This document shows, piece by piece, positions 1 through 12,000 of a DNA stretch of 64,000 nt. The DNA is from Opisthocomus hoazin. Lineage: Eukaryota; Chordata; Aves; Opisthocomiformes; Opisthocomidae. The translations under genes and the position numbers were made by a program. Numbering within the stretch: the first letter of the stretch is position 1; every line of letters starts with the position of its first letter. The stretch is from positions 130,770,465-130,834,464 of the forward strand of contig NC_134414.1 of NCBI RefSeq assembly GCF_030867145.1. The letters are read 5' to 3'. The notes below the pieces were generated by a model. It worked only from the letters and a program-made list of their open reading frames with translations, was not told the origin of the DNA and made no database searches.

Positions 1-3000
1 AAGTAGTCTGTATGTGTAAGAAGATTCTGCCAAGATTTGAGGCTGCTGAATTTTTTTTTTTTATTTTTTTCCCCTCCCTAGCATTTTATTCATAAGAATT
101 AATTTCCATGAATGGAAGACATTTGCTTAAGAGCGACTGTTGAAATCTTTTAAAGTTGAGAGTGGTATTTAAAGTATTTCTCTGATTTTTTTCTCATCAG
201 ATTTTAAAAGAGATCTTGCTCTCAAAGTACATGCCAATGCAGTACATGTAGCCAGTAGATCTTTAATCTTATTTGCCTTATTTTGGGGAGTTATACCTGC
301 GAGTCTTTTGGCATCACTTGCATTAGAAAGGCAAGCAGTTGTGGCACTGAAAAATAAGGCTATTTTCATTCAAAAATGTCATTATGTTATATATATACAT
401 GGTTTACATATATGACAAACAGGATTTATACTTTGCTCAGGAGAATTGAGTAAAGATGCCCGAGTATTTGAACTCGAACTTGATTTGATAAACTAGCAGA
501 ATTTTATCATCTTAATCCATATGTATGTAGTTTTTCCTCAAAGTGATCACCTGCAACTTCAATAACATTTTGACATGTGCACACTTTCTGTAGTTACTGC
601 ATGATAGATGGTGACTGTTTTAAAAGGATACTTTCTCCTGTTCCCCACTGTAAGTAAACTTAAGGGTCATTGCACCCTTCAGAAGGACTACATGTCAGAT
701 AACCACCAAAACCAGACTGTTATGACCGTTGTCATAAACGTATTGACAAAACTAGAGCTCTTAAAGCTGGAAGTAGGCTAGAGAGTTAAAATAAAAATTG
801 AAGGCAACACAAAGGTGTGAAGATTTTTATGGCATTGCCAAATTCTCAGGGCCCCTTCCTGAAACCTAGCACTTGGAATATCTAATTATTACTTCAGGTT
901 CTGTCCAGACGTCCAAAAAAATCCCCCAGCATTCTTTCTCAAACCGGGAAGCATTCTTTCTGGAGAAGAGAGGCAATTTTAAAATAATTTGCTGAGCGCA
1001 GCTACCTTCTGTATAGCTGTGAGCAGCCTAGTGCAATTACTGTGTGTTTTTTGTCTGTATTTCTACTTTAAGTCTGTAGTTTGTCACTATGCCCCTATCG
1101 ACATTTGTCTCCCTCATCCCAGAGATTTTGTGGCTTTCATCACCTAAATCACAGCATCAGCATTACTTACAGGGATGCTTTGTGTATTTAGACAGATGAA
1201 AGATAAAATGTGGAAATGTGTGCCCTTTCTCTACACCTTTTTGATTCATGCATATTTTCAGTGTGCCCTTATGACGGATAGTTTGGGCTTTTTCTTATGG
1301 TCAAGTTAGTTTTTATTATGAAGTAATTTGTTCTTTTTTAGATTGACTGGTTTATAGATATTTGAAAGCAAACAATGTATAAACTTTTCTAAATTGGTTT
1401 TATAACATTAAAGGATTGCCTTTGTAGATTTGTTAGATATGTGCTATGAGATTGCCAATGCATTTGATATTAAAATTATCTCTGGAAGTTGCTGAATGTG
1501 ATTGTTTTCATTCTTTTCCCAGCTGCCACAAATGGCCAGTGAGCTAAGTGTAAGATAGGCCATCTTACTGCTTTTAAGGTATATACACGCTGTGTGTCTC
1601 TTAACCCAAATTTGTGTCAAAGTGGTTATTTGTTCTCCAGTCCTTATAAAGGTATGCAGCTAGTTCACAGCTTCTTGTGGCAAGCAAGACTGCTTTATAA
1701 CTCAAGAGCCTAACAGTTGTATTCTGTAATTAGGCGAACAGGCTTGACAGCCTGAAGGACTAGCCTGGGAAAGGCCTGCATCCACCCACCGCAGCCCACC
1801 CGGATCCAGCCGTTTGCATTTCACAGATATGCGATGAGTGCTAGGAAGTGTCTGTGGAAAAAGTTACACTCCAGGTACCTTCATGCTTCCTTTTTAGTTG
1901 CTAGAAGTCCCCAAAGATAACTTTTGGCATAAATAAGGCACCAGACTGACTCAGGGACCCGTTTGTACATCACCTGCATCTCCATTTCCTCTATTAATCC
2001 CTTTTTAACTGAAATGGTGGGGTGGTGTGATACTTCCACACAAACCAATCTTTGTAAGGCTCTTTACACTGTATAATTTTGGTTTCAAGGCAATGAAGTG
2101 TACTCAAATTGTTACATGTAGCCACCAGTTTCTTTAAAAGAAACTGCTACAAATCTGGCTGTGTGGCACCAAAAACCGGCTTCCATGACAAATCTGAGTC
2201 ATGGGGATCTGTTTAAGCTACTGTTGGTAAGCATGACACAAGAAACAAGGTGGGAGGGAAGTAACTTGTAGGAAGTAAGTCTTCCAGGAAAAACATAAAA
2301 CCCCCCATAGTTTTCATCGAGAAGTGGCGAAGTGAATCATGAAATTGCAAAGGTACTTTTTTAAAAGTACCTGTGGACTGCTGTGTTTTTGATCTGGGAT
2401 TGCAGGCATAGATCCATTGCAGTCCATCTGTCCTTTCTGTGACTTGCCTCCGAGAGTTTGATCCTGAAATGAGCTTGCAGTATTCTGTAAGTACTACACT
2501 TTACAAAATAATAAAGACTTAAAACCCTTAGTAGTAACACTTTTATCTTGATTATGACAGGGAAACAGAATATTGCTTCTGGCAACTCCCCCCAAATAAA
2601 GACTCTGGTTTCTAGATGGAAAAGCAGGAATTCTAGAATGAGACTTGAAAGGTCTCAGGATTGAAAATGTTTCCATTAATGGTTGAATAAATCCAAGACT
2701 AATAGCAATACTTCTGTCCAACCATGTTGAAGTTGGAAACACTGTTCACACCGGGATCATCTTCGACTGTTGAGCAAGGTAAGAGATACTTATCTCATCA
2801 ACAGTTCAGAACAGGAGGGATGCTGAGGATAGGCTTACGTTGCAAACAGTAGATAATGAAGTGTTAGATCAGTTTGGTTGACCTCACTTTCTGATTTTTC
2901 TGCTCCAAATACTTTACAATACTACACGATGGAAGAGGTGGCAGTACAACAGGTTGTGGTGGGCTGAATTTGCTCATCTGGAAGGCTGGACAGACTCACA

Positions 3001-5987
3001 CCTTGTTTATTCTTGGGAGACAGTTCACCAGAGGACTGTCCAGGAGCACAAGCAGTAAGTGGCAGTGGTGAAATGCTTGGCAACAGCAATCACAGAAACT
3101 GAACAAGCGAGAAGTTCTCATCTAAGCTAATTTTCTCAGATAAATTGATTGGGAGTTTTGTTGGTGAGTCCTGTCAAATGCCATCAAGTCTGTTGCTGTA
3201 GTCCAGTCACAGGAGACAATTTATAATTCTGGTATTAAGCCCTGTGAGGCTGGAGATAAGGAGTGTCTGCCGTTATATAGCTCTTCGTTAGAGGCATTTT
3301 CTTTAAGGTATAGCTTTATTTTGCATTATTTATCTACAGGCTACAGATGAATAGATTTAGCTTTTTGAATAGGTTGCGTTTGAAAACAATGAAATTACTT
3401 AAAAGTTTGTGTGCTGTAGCAGAATTTCAGTGACCATTACCTTGTAGAGAACTATAATTCAGCTTAATCACATCTGCTATGTGAAAGCACATGTGCTTTC
3501 TTCTCAGAAATTCAAATTGTCAGAAAATTGTCTTTTTATTTTTGGAGGTGCTGGTGTGACCTTGGCTTGTTAGGTCACTAGGATTATACTTCCTTTTTTT
3601 TTCCCCAGCAAGAATATACTTTTCCTAAATACTTTTGAACGGATACAATTTGGCTGTTGGAAATCAAGAATTCTGCATCTTCTGATGCAAAGTATTACTG
3701 TAAAGGCTTTAGTCAAATCAAGGGAGGAGTTAATTTTCCAAGGTTATTTTTGAAAACTATTGCAAGAGTTGTTTTGCTTATTATAAGAAACTTTAAATGA
3801 TGATTGCACTTTTAGTTATGCATTTTGCTATCATAAGTGTTGCAAATCTAAACTTGAGTGCTGAAATCAGTGTTGAATTGAAAATTGTTAGTTTGAACTA
3901 TTATTAATAAAACTGAATTTAAATGTTTAAAATATTTTATCACAGAGAAGCTGACATAGCTGTACCATAGAAACAAATTTTGACAGAGATATAAAGCAGG
4001 TAGTTTTTGTACTATTCACATTCTGAGTGCCTTTGAGTTCTTTGCTGATGAAAACACCAACAATGCCGTAAATCTGAGCATTCTCCAGGAAAACTTTTTT
4101 ATGGGTTTCATACTCTTACTGAAGCATGCGTATTCTGAGTATTTTGCCTAAAAGGATTAGTTGTCATGCATTCTTGAGGTAAGTTAGCTTTTGCCTTTGT
4201 AAGGATGTATAGTATTTCTAATCTTGATTCAGTTGCGTTTTTGCAGGGTAGTGCAAGCAAAAGCATTCATGACATTGGAAACACCAGTCTCTGCAGAGGA
4301 TTAAAGAAAAAGGCTGGTCTGCGTTATTGAATCCAGGACTGTAATAAAGGTACCCAGCCTAGCCTCAGAAGTTGCTCTGTCTACCTAGAGATGCTGAATA
4401 GGACTTTGAAACAGTTCGTGAGCACCGGCGCAATGTTGTTCCTGTGCCTCGTGTTATCAGGACCGTTCAATTTAGAGCTCCAGCGTGGTGTCTTGCACTT
4501 GGTGCTGCTGCCAGTATTGTAGTTAGCTTGACAGAGCCAGCCTAGTGCCAGTTTGATAGATCCAAAATGTCTGATGGTAAGAAAACTGCTTGGGGTGGGT
4601 GTTGGAGCAGCTCAGTGGTTTAACTTAAAGTGTAATTTAGTAGTTTTGTGGAAAAAACAAAATATGCTGTTGGTTTGAAAAATATCAACTAGAATCTGTT
4701 AGATATCTGAAGACAGACCCTAAAAACAAAGGTGGTTTTATTTGATTTCTGTGAGTGTTCTGCGTGTAGCATTAGGAATTATCAATGTTACCCTAATTGC
4801 TGGAGTTCGGTAGAGTGACTAGAAAAGAGGAGTCAGCACTGGATACCTAACGAGCTCTGTGTAAATGCCCTGCAGACTGCCATCTGCGAAGCCTTGGGAA
4901 TCCAGCTTTGAAATATTTACGCAAATCCACTACCAAAAATAGTCACTTCAGATAAACCAGCAGTTTGCTCAGATTGATCTGAACGCAGTAACCAGCAAGT
5001 CCTGAGTTCACACCAGCCAGGAGACAGCCCTGATGGGGTTTTTCTAGTGGTCTGAATGCTGTCTGCCATTGCAGGACTGCTTCCATACACGTTTGCACAG
5101 TGAGCTGACCCTGGGCAGGAGGGGAGCTGAGATTGCTGCACTTTGCCTGCACTCTGTCCTTTCTGCTGTTCTTCTTAGCTGGTATCTCTTCAGGTATCCT
5201 ACTAATTTGTTCTTACTACTCATGTCAGACAATACTTGAAGAAAGATAAGAGAATCATAACTTGCCCTGGTGTTATCTCTGGGGGAAGCACCTCTTCTGG
5301 GATGTGAGGGACAGTGGTGTAACAGCACAAGATTTTCTGCTCTAGCACAGACTCGGGCAGCAGGGCTGTCTTAGCTCTGTCACTAGAAGAAACAATCCTA
5401 CGGAAAGATTGCTTCAGTGTCATCTACATACGCGTCAGTGTTCAAGCAATTCAGTGCATTTTTAGATACATACATTTGTACAAGCAGAAGACAAAACACA
5501 CTGAGACCTGCCGCTGGAGACTAGCGCGCTGCCTGTGATGTTTTGTGGTCAGCTTGATTTTAAAAAAGGGCAAGAAATTGAAGGGCCAATGAAAAAACAT
5601 GGTTAATTAAATGTGAAAGGTGCTGTCCTTGTTTGGACTGTCTGTTAATGGTATGACAAGCTCTGGTAAAGAGCTTAGCTGGCCAGATTAAAATTAAAAA
5701 ATTGTCTCAGTCCATCTGCTAGCTCCAAGCTAGCTACTTCCATCACCTTTTCTTGTTTCTTCACTGAAGCGGAATACTGTCTTTGAAAAGAACGTTCCCA
5801 GGATGTCTTGGTTGACTTTTTTCACCTAATGTTTTTTCCAAAGATAATTATATGTGACGTCAAGACATTTTCAAGAAGGGCAATGCTCTTCGTTGGTTCA
5901 AGGATACGTTAAAGACATCAGCTCTTTTGCTAAAAGGGATTTTCATTTTTTTTCCTTCCTTTTTTTTTTTTTTTGATACAAACAAGT
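1..5987. other. Upstream flank of IMPG2, no recognised gene
   Basis: No exon of a known protein could be recognised on either strand, and all open frames are short and unlike proteins. From memory, SENP7 lies 5' of IMPG2 in human; I looked for the end of its peptidase domain here and did not find it. The stretch could be SENP7 3' UTR or intergenic DNA. Visible points are a frame and donor-like site around 4391-4576, a long pyrimidine/T tract at about 5947-5975, and a perfect CRE at 5855-5862. No complete transposon was recognised. Confidence 0.6.
5855..5862. promoter_or_regulatory. Perfect CRE palindrome (TGACGTCA) 125 bp before the IMPG2 start codon
   Basis: The 8-bp palindrome TGACGTCA is the full consensus site for CREB/ATF bZIP dimers. 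It lies 125 bp upstream of the start codon in exon 1, where a proximal promoter is expected if exon 1 is the first exon. The transcription start is not known, so function is inferred from position only. Confidence 0.4.
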
Positions 5988-6066
5988 ATGCTGAGCTTCT
6001 TTTGGAAAATGTTTCTTTGCCTTCCGGTTTTGGAAATGATTAAATGCGATCTTCAAATAGTTGCAG
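5988..6066 (+). CDS. IMPG2: IMPG2 coding exon 1: signal peptide
   Basis: The frame from ATG 5988 gives 26 codons starting [18 protein letters not shown], a basic residue followed by a hydrophobic stretch as in a signal peptide. Spacing and pattern (F-x-K, then L-rich, then I-x-x-D) align with the start of human IMPG2. The exon ends G|GTAATG in phase 1, matching exon 2. The 5' UTR extends upstream by an unknown amount. The T-rich run at 5957-5975 followed by 'aag' resembles an acceptor, so an untranslated upstream exon is possible. Confidence 0.85.
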
Positions 6067-9000
6067 GTAATGCAGAAATCTTATTCACATTCTTGTTTTT
6101 AAAGTTTACCTATGGCAGTGTGTAGAAAGAAAAATACCTCTCTGCTTTAATTATAACAAAGGGGACTAATACAGAGAAATGTTTGGTCAAATCTGTGCCA
6201 TGATATTAGTGTAAATATGGAATACTTAGAATGATTTCCAGGAGGTACTACTGCAGATTTGTATTGTTTTGAGTGTACAATGTAGCTATAGGAGCCAAGT
6301 TTTTCTGACTTTGAGAGATATTAATTGCTGATAAATGCTTTACTTGGTGCTTTTTTTGTTAATAATTTTGTAGTAAATCTTAAAAAGTGAGGTTCTGTCT
6401 TCTGCTTATGTACACTGAAGATGTGTCAGTTTGGGTAAAGACTGGGCTTTTGCCTTAGTGACCTTTTTGATGTTCCCTTCTCCCTCTGATGTACCATCTG
6501 GTGGTGGTCTTCTGCACTAGACCTGACTATTAACATGCCATCAAAATAACCATGTTGTTCATCTTTCAGTCATCAAAGTCAAAGGTGCTATTGACTTTGA
6601 AGCTGCAGAATAAGCTCATAATCTGTGGGATGAAAAATGCTATGCACTTATTACTGTTTGTGATTCTTCAGTCATGTTTTCTGGGGAAAAAGTGAAAGAA
6701 GAAAGTTGAATTAATTTCAGATCAGCTGACTGCTGACTGCGAAGGATAGAAAATTAGACTGTCAGACTAGAACTAAATAGACACATTCTTCCCTCAGCTG
6801 TAAAATTTCCTGTGGAGTGGTGTGGAACAACTAACATAAGAGGGAGTTTTAAAGAAGCTAAAGCTGATGAACCCTTTTTTTCTCTTTTTTTTCCCTGCTC
6901 CAGTCAGGTAGGGACCTATCTTAGGTGAAAGCTATACTTGCTAGCTGTCAATTCAAGCAGCTTTCTTGATGCAAGGGATATAAATGTTTCTTGTGGAAAG
7001 AAAGTATGGAATAAGGGGACTTGTTGATTAATTAATTACTTATTCCATTCCTGGCCCTGAAAGCTTCTATGTACATCTTTATTCACAAATATAGTCACAT
7101 TGACTTAAACAAGCTAAATTACAGAAGGGAAGTTAAACACAAAACATTAGCATTCAAAGGGTTAGAGCTTTAAGTTATGTTATCATTTGATGGGATGCTG
7201 TAAAGAGCTTAAGGTTGTTTATAATAGTACAGTCATATACAGACAGGTTTTGTTAGCAGAAAAAAGCACGGTTACATCCTTCAGCGACCAGAGCAACGGC
7301 ATTAAGATACAAATGATTACATCACTATCTCATCTGAGAAATTTATGTGTGATTTTAATTTTACAGCAGAAGGTTATTCAGCTCCACAAGGAGGACAGGC
7401 TAAAGGTGGTTCACCAACCCTTCAGCTCAGCGGCTGGCAGCTGGCAAACTCTCCTCTGCCTCCTGAGATGAAAAAGCTTAATGGCATTGTGGAGGCTGGA
7501 TGGGTCAACAAGCATTTGCTGGTACGAAGGAAGCGGTCCATTCTGTTTCCCAGTGGAGTTAAGATCTGCCCTGATGAATCTGTTGAGCAGGCTATTGCCA
7601 ACCATCTGAAATATTTCAGGCTCAGAGGTAAGTGATTGTACATCTCATGAATAATTGATAAAGAACGTTTATTTACTAAAAAAAAGTAACAGATGAAGCT
7701 TTTAAACACAATAAATACCCAGCCATAGGAAGTACATTATTACCCAAGAAAATTGGGGTTTCTGTGATAATCTTCTACATGAGAGCTGTTCTGAGCTAAA
7801 AAAAACACCTTCTGGTTACACTTGTATATCATCAGTCCCTGAAACCACAGTTACTGTTTAATAATTACTCATCCTTTCTCATAGAACAATTTGAATGCTA
7901 CGAAAAGTAGATGTTATGTGCAGGCTAGCTAATGGCAGAGCTTGTCATTTTTATTTAGTGTTCTTCAAGTGCTAGTAGAATTCATTGAGGGATCTTTTGG
8001 AAAAGAGTCAAGTCTGAGATATCAGTATCTCAGCCACATGACTTTTGACTATGGCTGGCTGTGTACAGCATAGTGTATTCTCATGTCTAGAAAGTCAGTC
8101 TCTGTGTATCAGGCTGTAGTATTATAGAGACAAAGTCTGTCTTTTACGATGTCAAAGTTGGTGTGACAGAGCTTTCTCTGAAAAGTTGAAATATCCCCAG
8201 TAACAGCTTCTTTCTTGTGATGAAATATTGCAGCCATATGATGTATTTTAAACCCTTCTGTTCGACAACATTGGAATGTTGCATCGAAGTCATGCAGCAC
8301 TTTCTGGTGTTTATGTGTCTCTGTATTGCAGCATTCAAACATGTCATAGTGTCTTAACGTCATAATTGGTGAAATGAGAAAGAGCTGCTGTCACTTAAAA
8401 GAGAAGCAAAGGTGTTCAGAGACATATGTTCAATGAGACTTTTTTGATTGCATGTAGAAGAAAGTCCCACTGGTAACTCAATTTTTTCACTTAGAGTGGT
8501 GAAAAACAATTAAAACTGGGAGTTGCTGAGTGTCTGCGTAAAAGTAAATGTAAGGAATGTATTTGGAGAACAAAGTGGAATTATATGGGATCAAAGCCTC
8601 ATTCAAATATTAATCGTGCCAAGCTTGCGAGGGATGCTGACGTTGATGATGACACAGTTTGACAGGCTTTGCAAGCTTCATGTTTGTGTCCACCCAGTGA
8701 CACTCAGCTATTCTTTGTTTTGCTCAGAGTGAATCTATACAATCTGCTTTAACACAGTCACCCTTCAGTTATCTGTGATAGGGGTATACCAAGTAGGGTA
8801 ATACCAAGTAGGCAAAAGTGTGAGTGATAATAAAGAAGACAAATCTGTAAATTAGGTCATAAAAGCTTATTTGGAACTTAATGGTCCTAGGTTGAATCAA
8901 AAATCCACCTAGTCCATCTGCTTTCCTACTGGATTTACAGCTTCCACAATCCACAAGGATTTCTTGAGCAGAAATGCTATGACCACCCTTAGCACTTTTA

Positions 9001-12000
9001 GCTTGACACTTTTGAAAAAGATCTCTGCAAGAAGCAGAGGTGCCTTTAATTAGCAGCAAGGTCTGGTTCAAGCAATTTGTCATCTTCCTTCTCTAAGCAG
9101 CAATGCGCAGCACCGCAAGTATTTGGTGATGTCTAGTTAATCACCTCCTGAGGAAATGCACCTGAGGTTAGAGCTCACCATGCTGTTACTTTCATTCACA
9201 GTAAAGCTGTTCCTTGAGTGTTACTGAGTTGTAGACCCTCTTTTTCTTGAAACCATGTTTTCACTAGCTAGCTGAATCAGTGCAGTGATAAAATAATGAG
9301 ATGGACTTTGTCTGCACTGTCCACAAAATAGTCCTAGGAAAGAGTGTGATCACTGTTTAGCATTCAGAGACCAGCTGATATCAGTGATTAGAAAAATAAC
9401 TGACTCCACAAGGGAATAAATATGAAGGTACACAGAATCTGTTGGTTTTCCAGTCTCAGTCAGCGTCTTTAGAATCTTCTTTGTATTCTGTATCTGTTGA
9501 AGTAATGAATGACTTTAATAGCCCATGTTTTCTCTGGAAAGGATGGTATCAATATAGTCTATTCTTTCCTTAGTTTTACTTCACTAGCAGCAAAAACCAG
9601 TGCCACTAACATGGAAGGAAAGGTTGATTGTTGTTTTGATACACAAACTTGTTAGAAAAAAAGGTTTTCATGTGCTGATTATCCAGGTTACATTTGTTCT
9701 ATCTAGATTTACCTAGAAGAAAACAGGTGGGAATATAATTATCTGTCTGTAGCTCCAAGCTTTATTTACTTTTGCTAGCTTGCTAAAGCCTCTATTAGTG
9801 TCAGAGACTGACTGACGAACATTTCTGTCATAGGCTTTAGGCAAGCGCTTATGTCATATAGCTGTAGGCTTAACCGTATACAGTTCTCTTTTTTCCAGAC
9901 TACAACATCTGGATTTTTTCAGCCTTAAAAAGAGAAAAGATAAAGAGATCCGATAAATATACAATAAATCATAAAAAGAATTAAAAGGGCGGCAAAATAC
10001 AGGGATCTGGAGAAAAATCTGTATTTTCTAAAACAGCAGCAGCACCGTTCAGCATGTGAAAGTCTAAGTAATGGTATGATTATTCACTGGTGGTTGTTGT
10101 TATTACTGTCGTAGTCAGAAGCACCAGCCAAGAATAGGGGTGGTTTTGTACTTGTTTCTCTACACCTGCAGTCTAGAAGACAGATTTCTCAAGTGCTGTT
10201 TCAAACTGAGTTTTGCGTTAGCAGACAATATTATTTTCAGTCTCTTTTGAGGCAAATCTGGGATTATGATTGTCTCTGTACTCCCCAGTATGGTATAGTC
10301 TCTGCATCTCTTGTAGCTGTATATGGAGTTTGCTGCTTTTGGCTTGCTTTGTATTTTGTTTCTTAGAATATAAAGGTGGAAATCAGTCATAGATGCTTAT
10401 AGATTGCGTGCTGTAGGCCTGTGGGTTGGGTCTTACAGAGTGTTTTTAACAAATGACCTTTTAAATGATAGTAATGTTATAGTTGCTGCTGGAGGAGTCA
10501 TGTAAATCTAGTAGTGGTTCATAGCTGGACTACTGCTGTGATGAACACCAAGTGTGTCCAACAGGCCAGTGGAGGTTTCACAAAACAGATTTTGTGGACA
10601 TCTAACAGTGGGATTTCAGACAGTGAGTGTGCTGTATGTGGTAATGTTGATTATGAATAATGATGTTCATTACTGCTGACAGGGAGCTGGTAGCCCAAGG
10701 CCCTGTTAAATAAAGATTATTATATGAAAACTAGCCATACCCAGTAAGACCAAAAGTCTGTCGTGACCAGTGACCTTACGTAGACAATTCAGTGAATCTG
10801 TCCAGTTCCTTTGGTGTAATCACCAGTAGATGGCTGAGGATTGCACTAGACTCGGAAGCTGAGTTAGCCAGCGAAACAGAAACAAAATAAGGATTGCAAG
10901 GTAGCATGGCTTGCGCTGTTTTCCCTATCCCTATTCCCTATTCAAATATCCCTATATATAAAAATATATCCTAATATTTACTCCTATTAATGGAGTAAAA
11001 GGCAGCTGGATTTTGACACCATGATTCAGGGTTAATACTGCTGCTTTTTGCCACCTCTGAGATGTTATTACTCTGGTGGCTACCTTTTCTAAATTCTGTT
11101 TGCATTTTTTCCTACTGTGATCCACTGTCTTAAACAGTTCAGTGCATATGCTCACGAGTGAGTACATCTTCTTTTCGCGAGAGTGGATCAGATAGTCTCT
11201 TTGTCAGAACGATTTTTGTCAGCCAGAGCTTCAGATAAAACTGAAAATCTAAAGAGAGTGTTTAAGGATACTGACCAAAGAAGGAAGTAGACCATATTCT
11301 GGTGTGTAATAGCTGATTAGAGGCAAGGACATTTTGGTGTTTTAGAAAGAATAAAAGGTATTTCTCAGGAATGAAGTTCTATGCATGGTTACGATCCCTA
11401 GATTTGGTAATCTTGGGCATAGCACTGAGCTTTCTCATTTTCCCCTTTCTTGAGTCACTTCAGATCTCTTTACTGAGGAATTAGAAATAATAATGTTATG
11501 TTCTGCTCATGGACGGAGTTATGAGTGAAGTTTCAATTTGATGCTGAAATCTTAAATGTTACAAATTATTCAAATCTTGCTGAATAATGATGAAAGCAAA
11601 CGGTCAAAAATAATAAAAAGCAGATGGCTAAACAATCATACAATAAATACAGTGTCTGGCTGAATGAGCCTTTTCTCCTTGTTTCCCCCTCTCCCCTGGC
11701 ACCTATCATGCATAGTTCATACTCAACCAATAAGTTTCTGAAGTTTTTGTAGAAAGTCTAGTTCTGTCTCCCTCTGCATCTGAATTATTAGATGTCAGTA
11801 TATACTTCTAAAAAGCTTGACTTTTCCCATGAAAGACACTCCTTTGTAGCTACTGAAATATTACTGGTGAGAATAGTTTATGTGCTAGAATTTAGTGTGT
11901 TATTGTTCAAATAAAGAAATCTTTCATGTGGTTAAGGTAATTCACAGTCAACTGTTTTAATTTAAAATCCTGGTTTGCTGTGTGTATTGTTTCAGGGTTC

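Noticed and set aside
1..3000. Search for the 3' end of SENP7, the expected upstream neighbour
   Set aside because: No peptidase-domain or C-terminal sequence was recognised; the stretch may be 3' UTR, but I cannot support this.
10921..10960. Telomere-like CCCTAT repeats
   Set aside because: Only a few degenerate units, not the TTAGGG/CCCTAA telomere sequence; simple low-complexity DNA.
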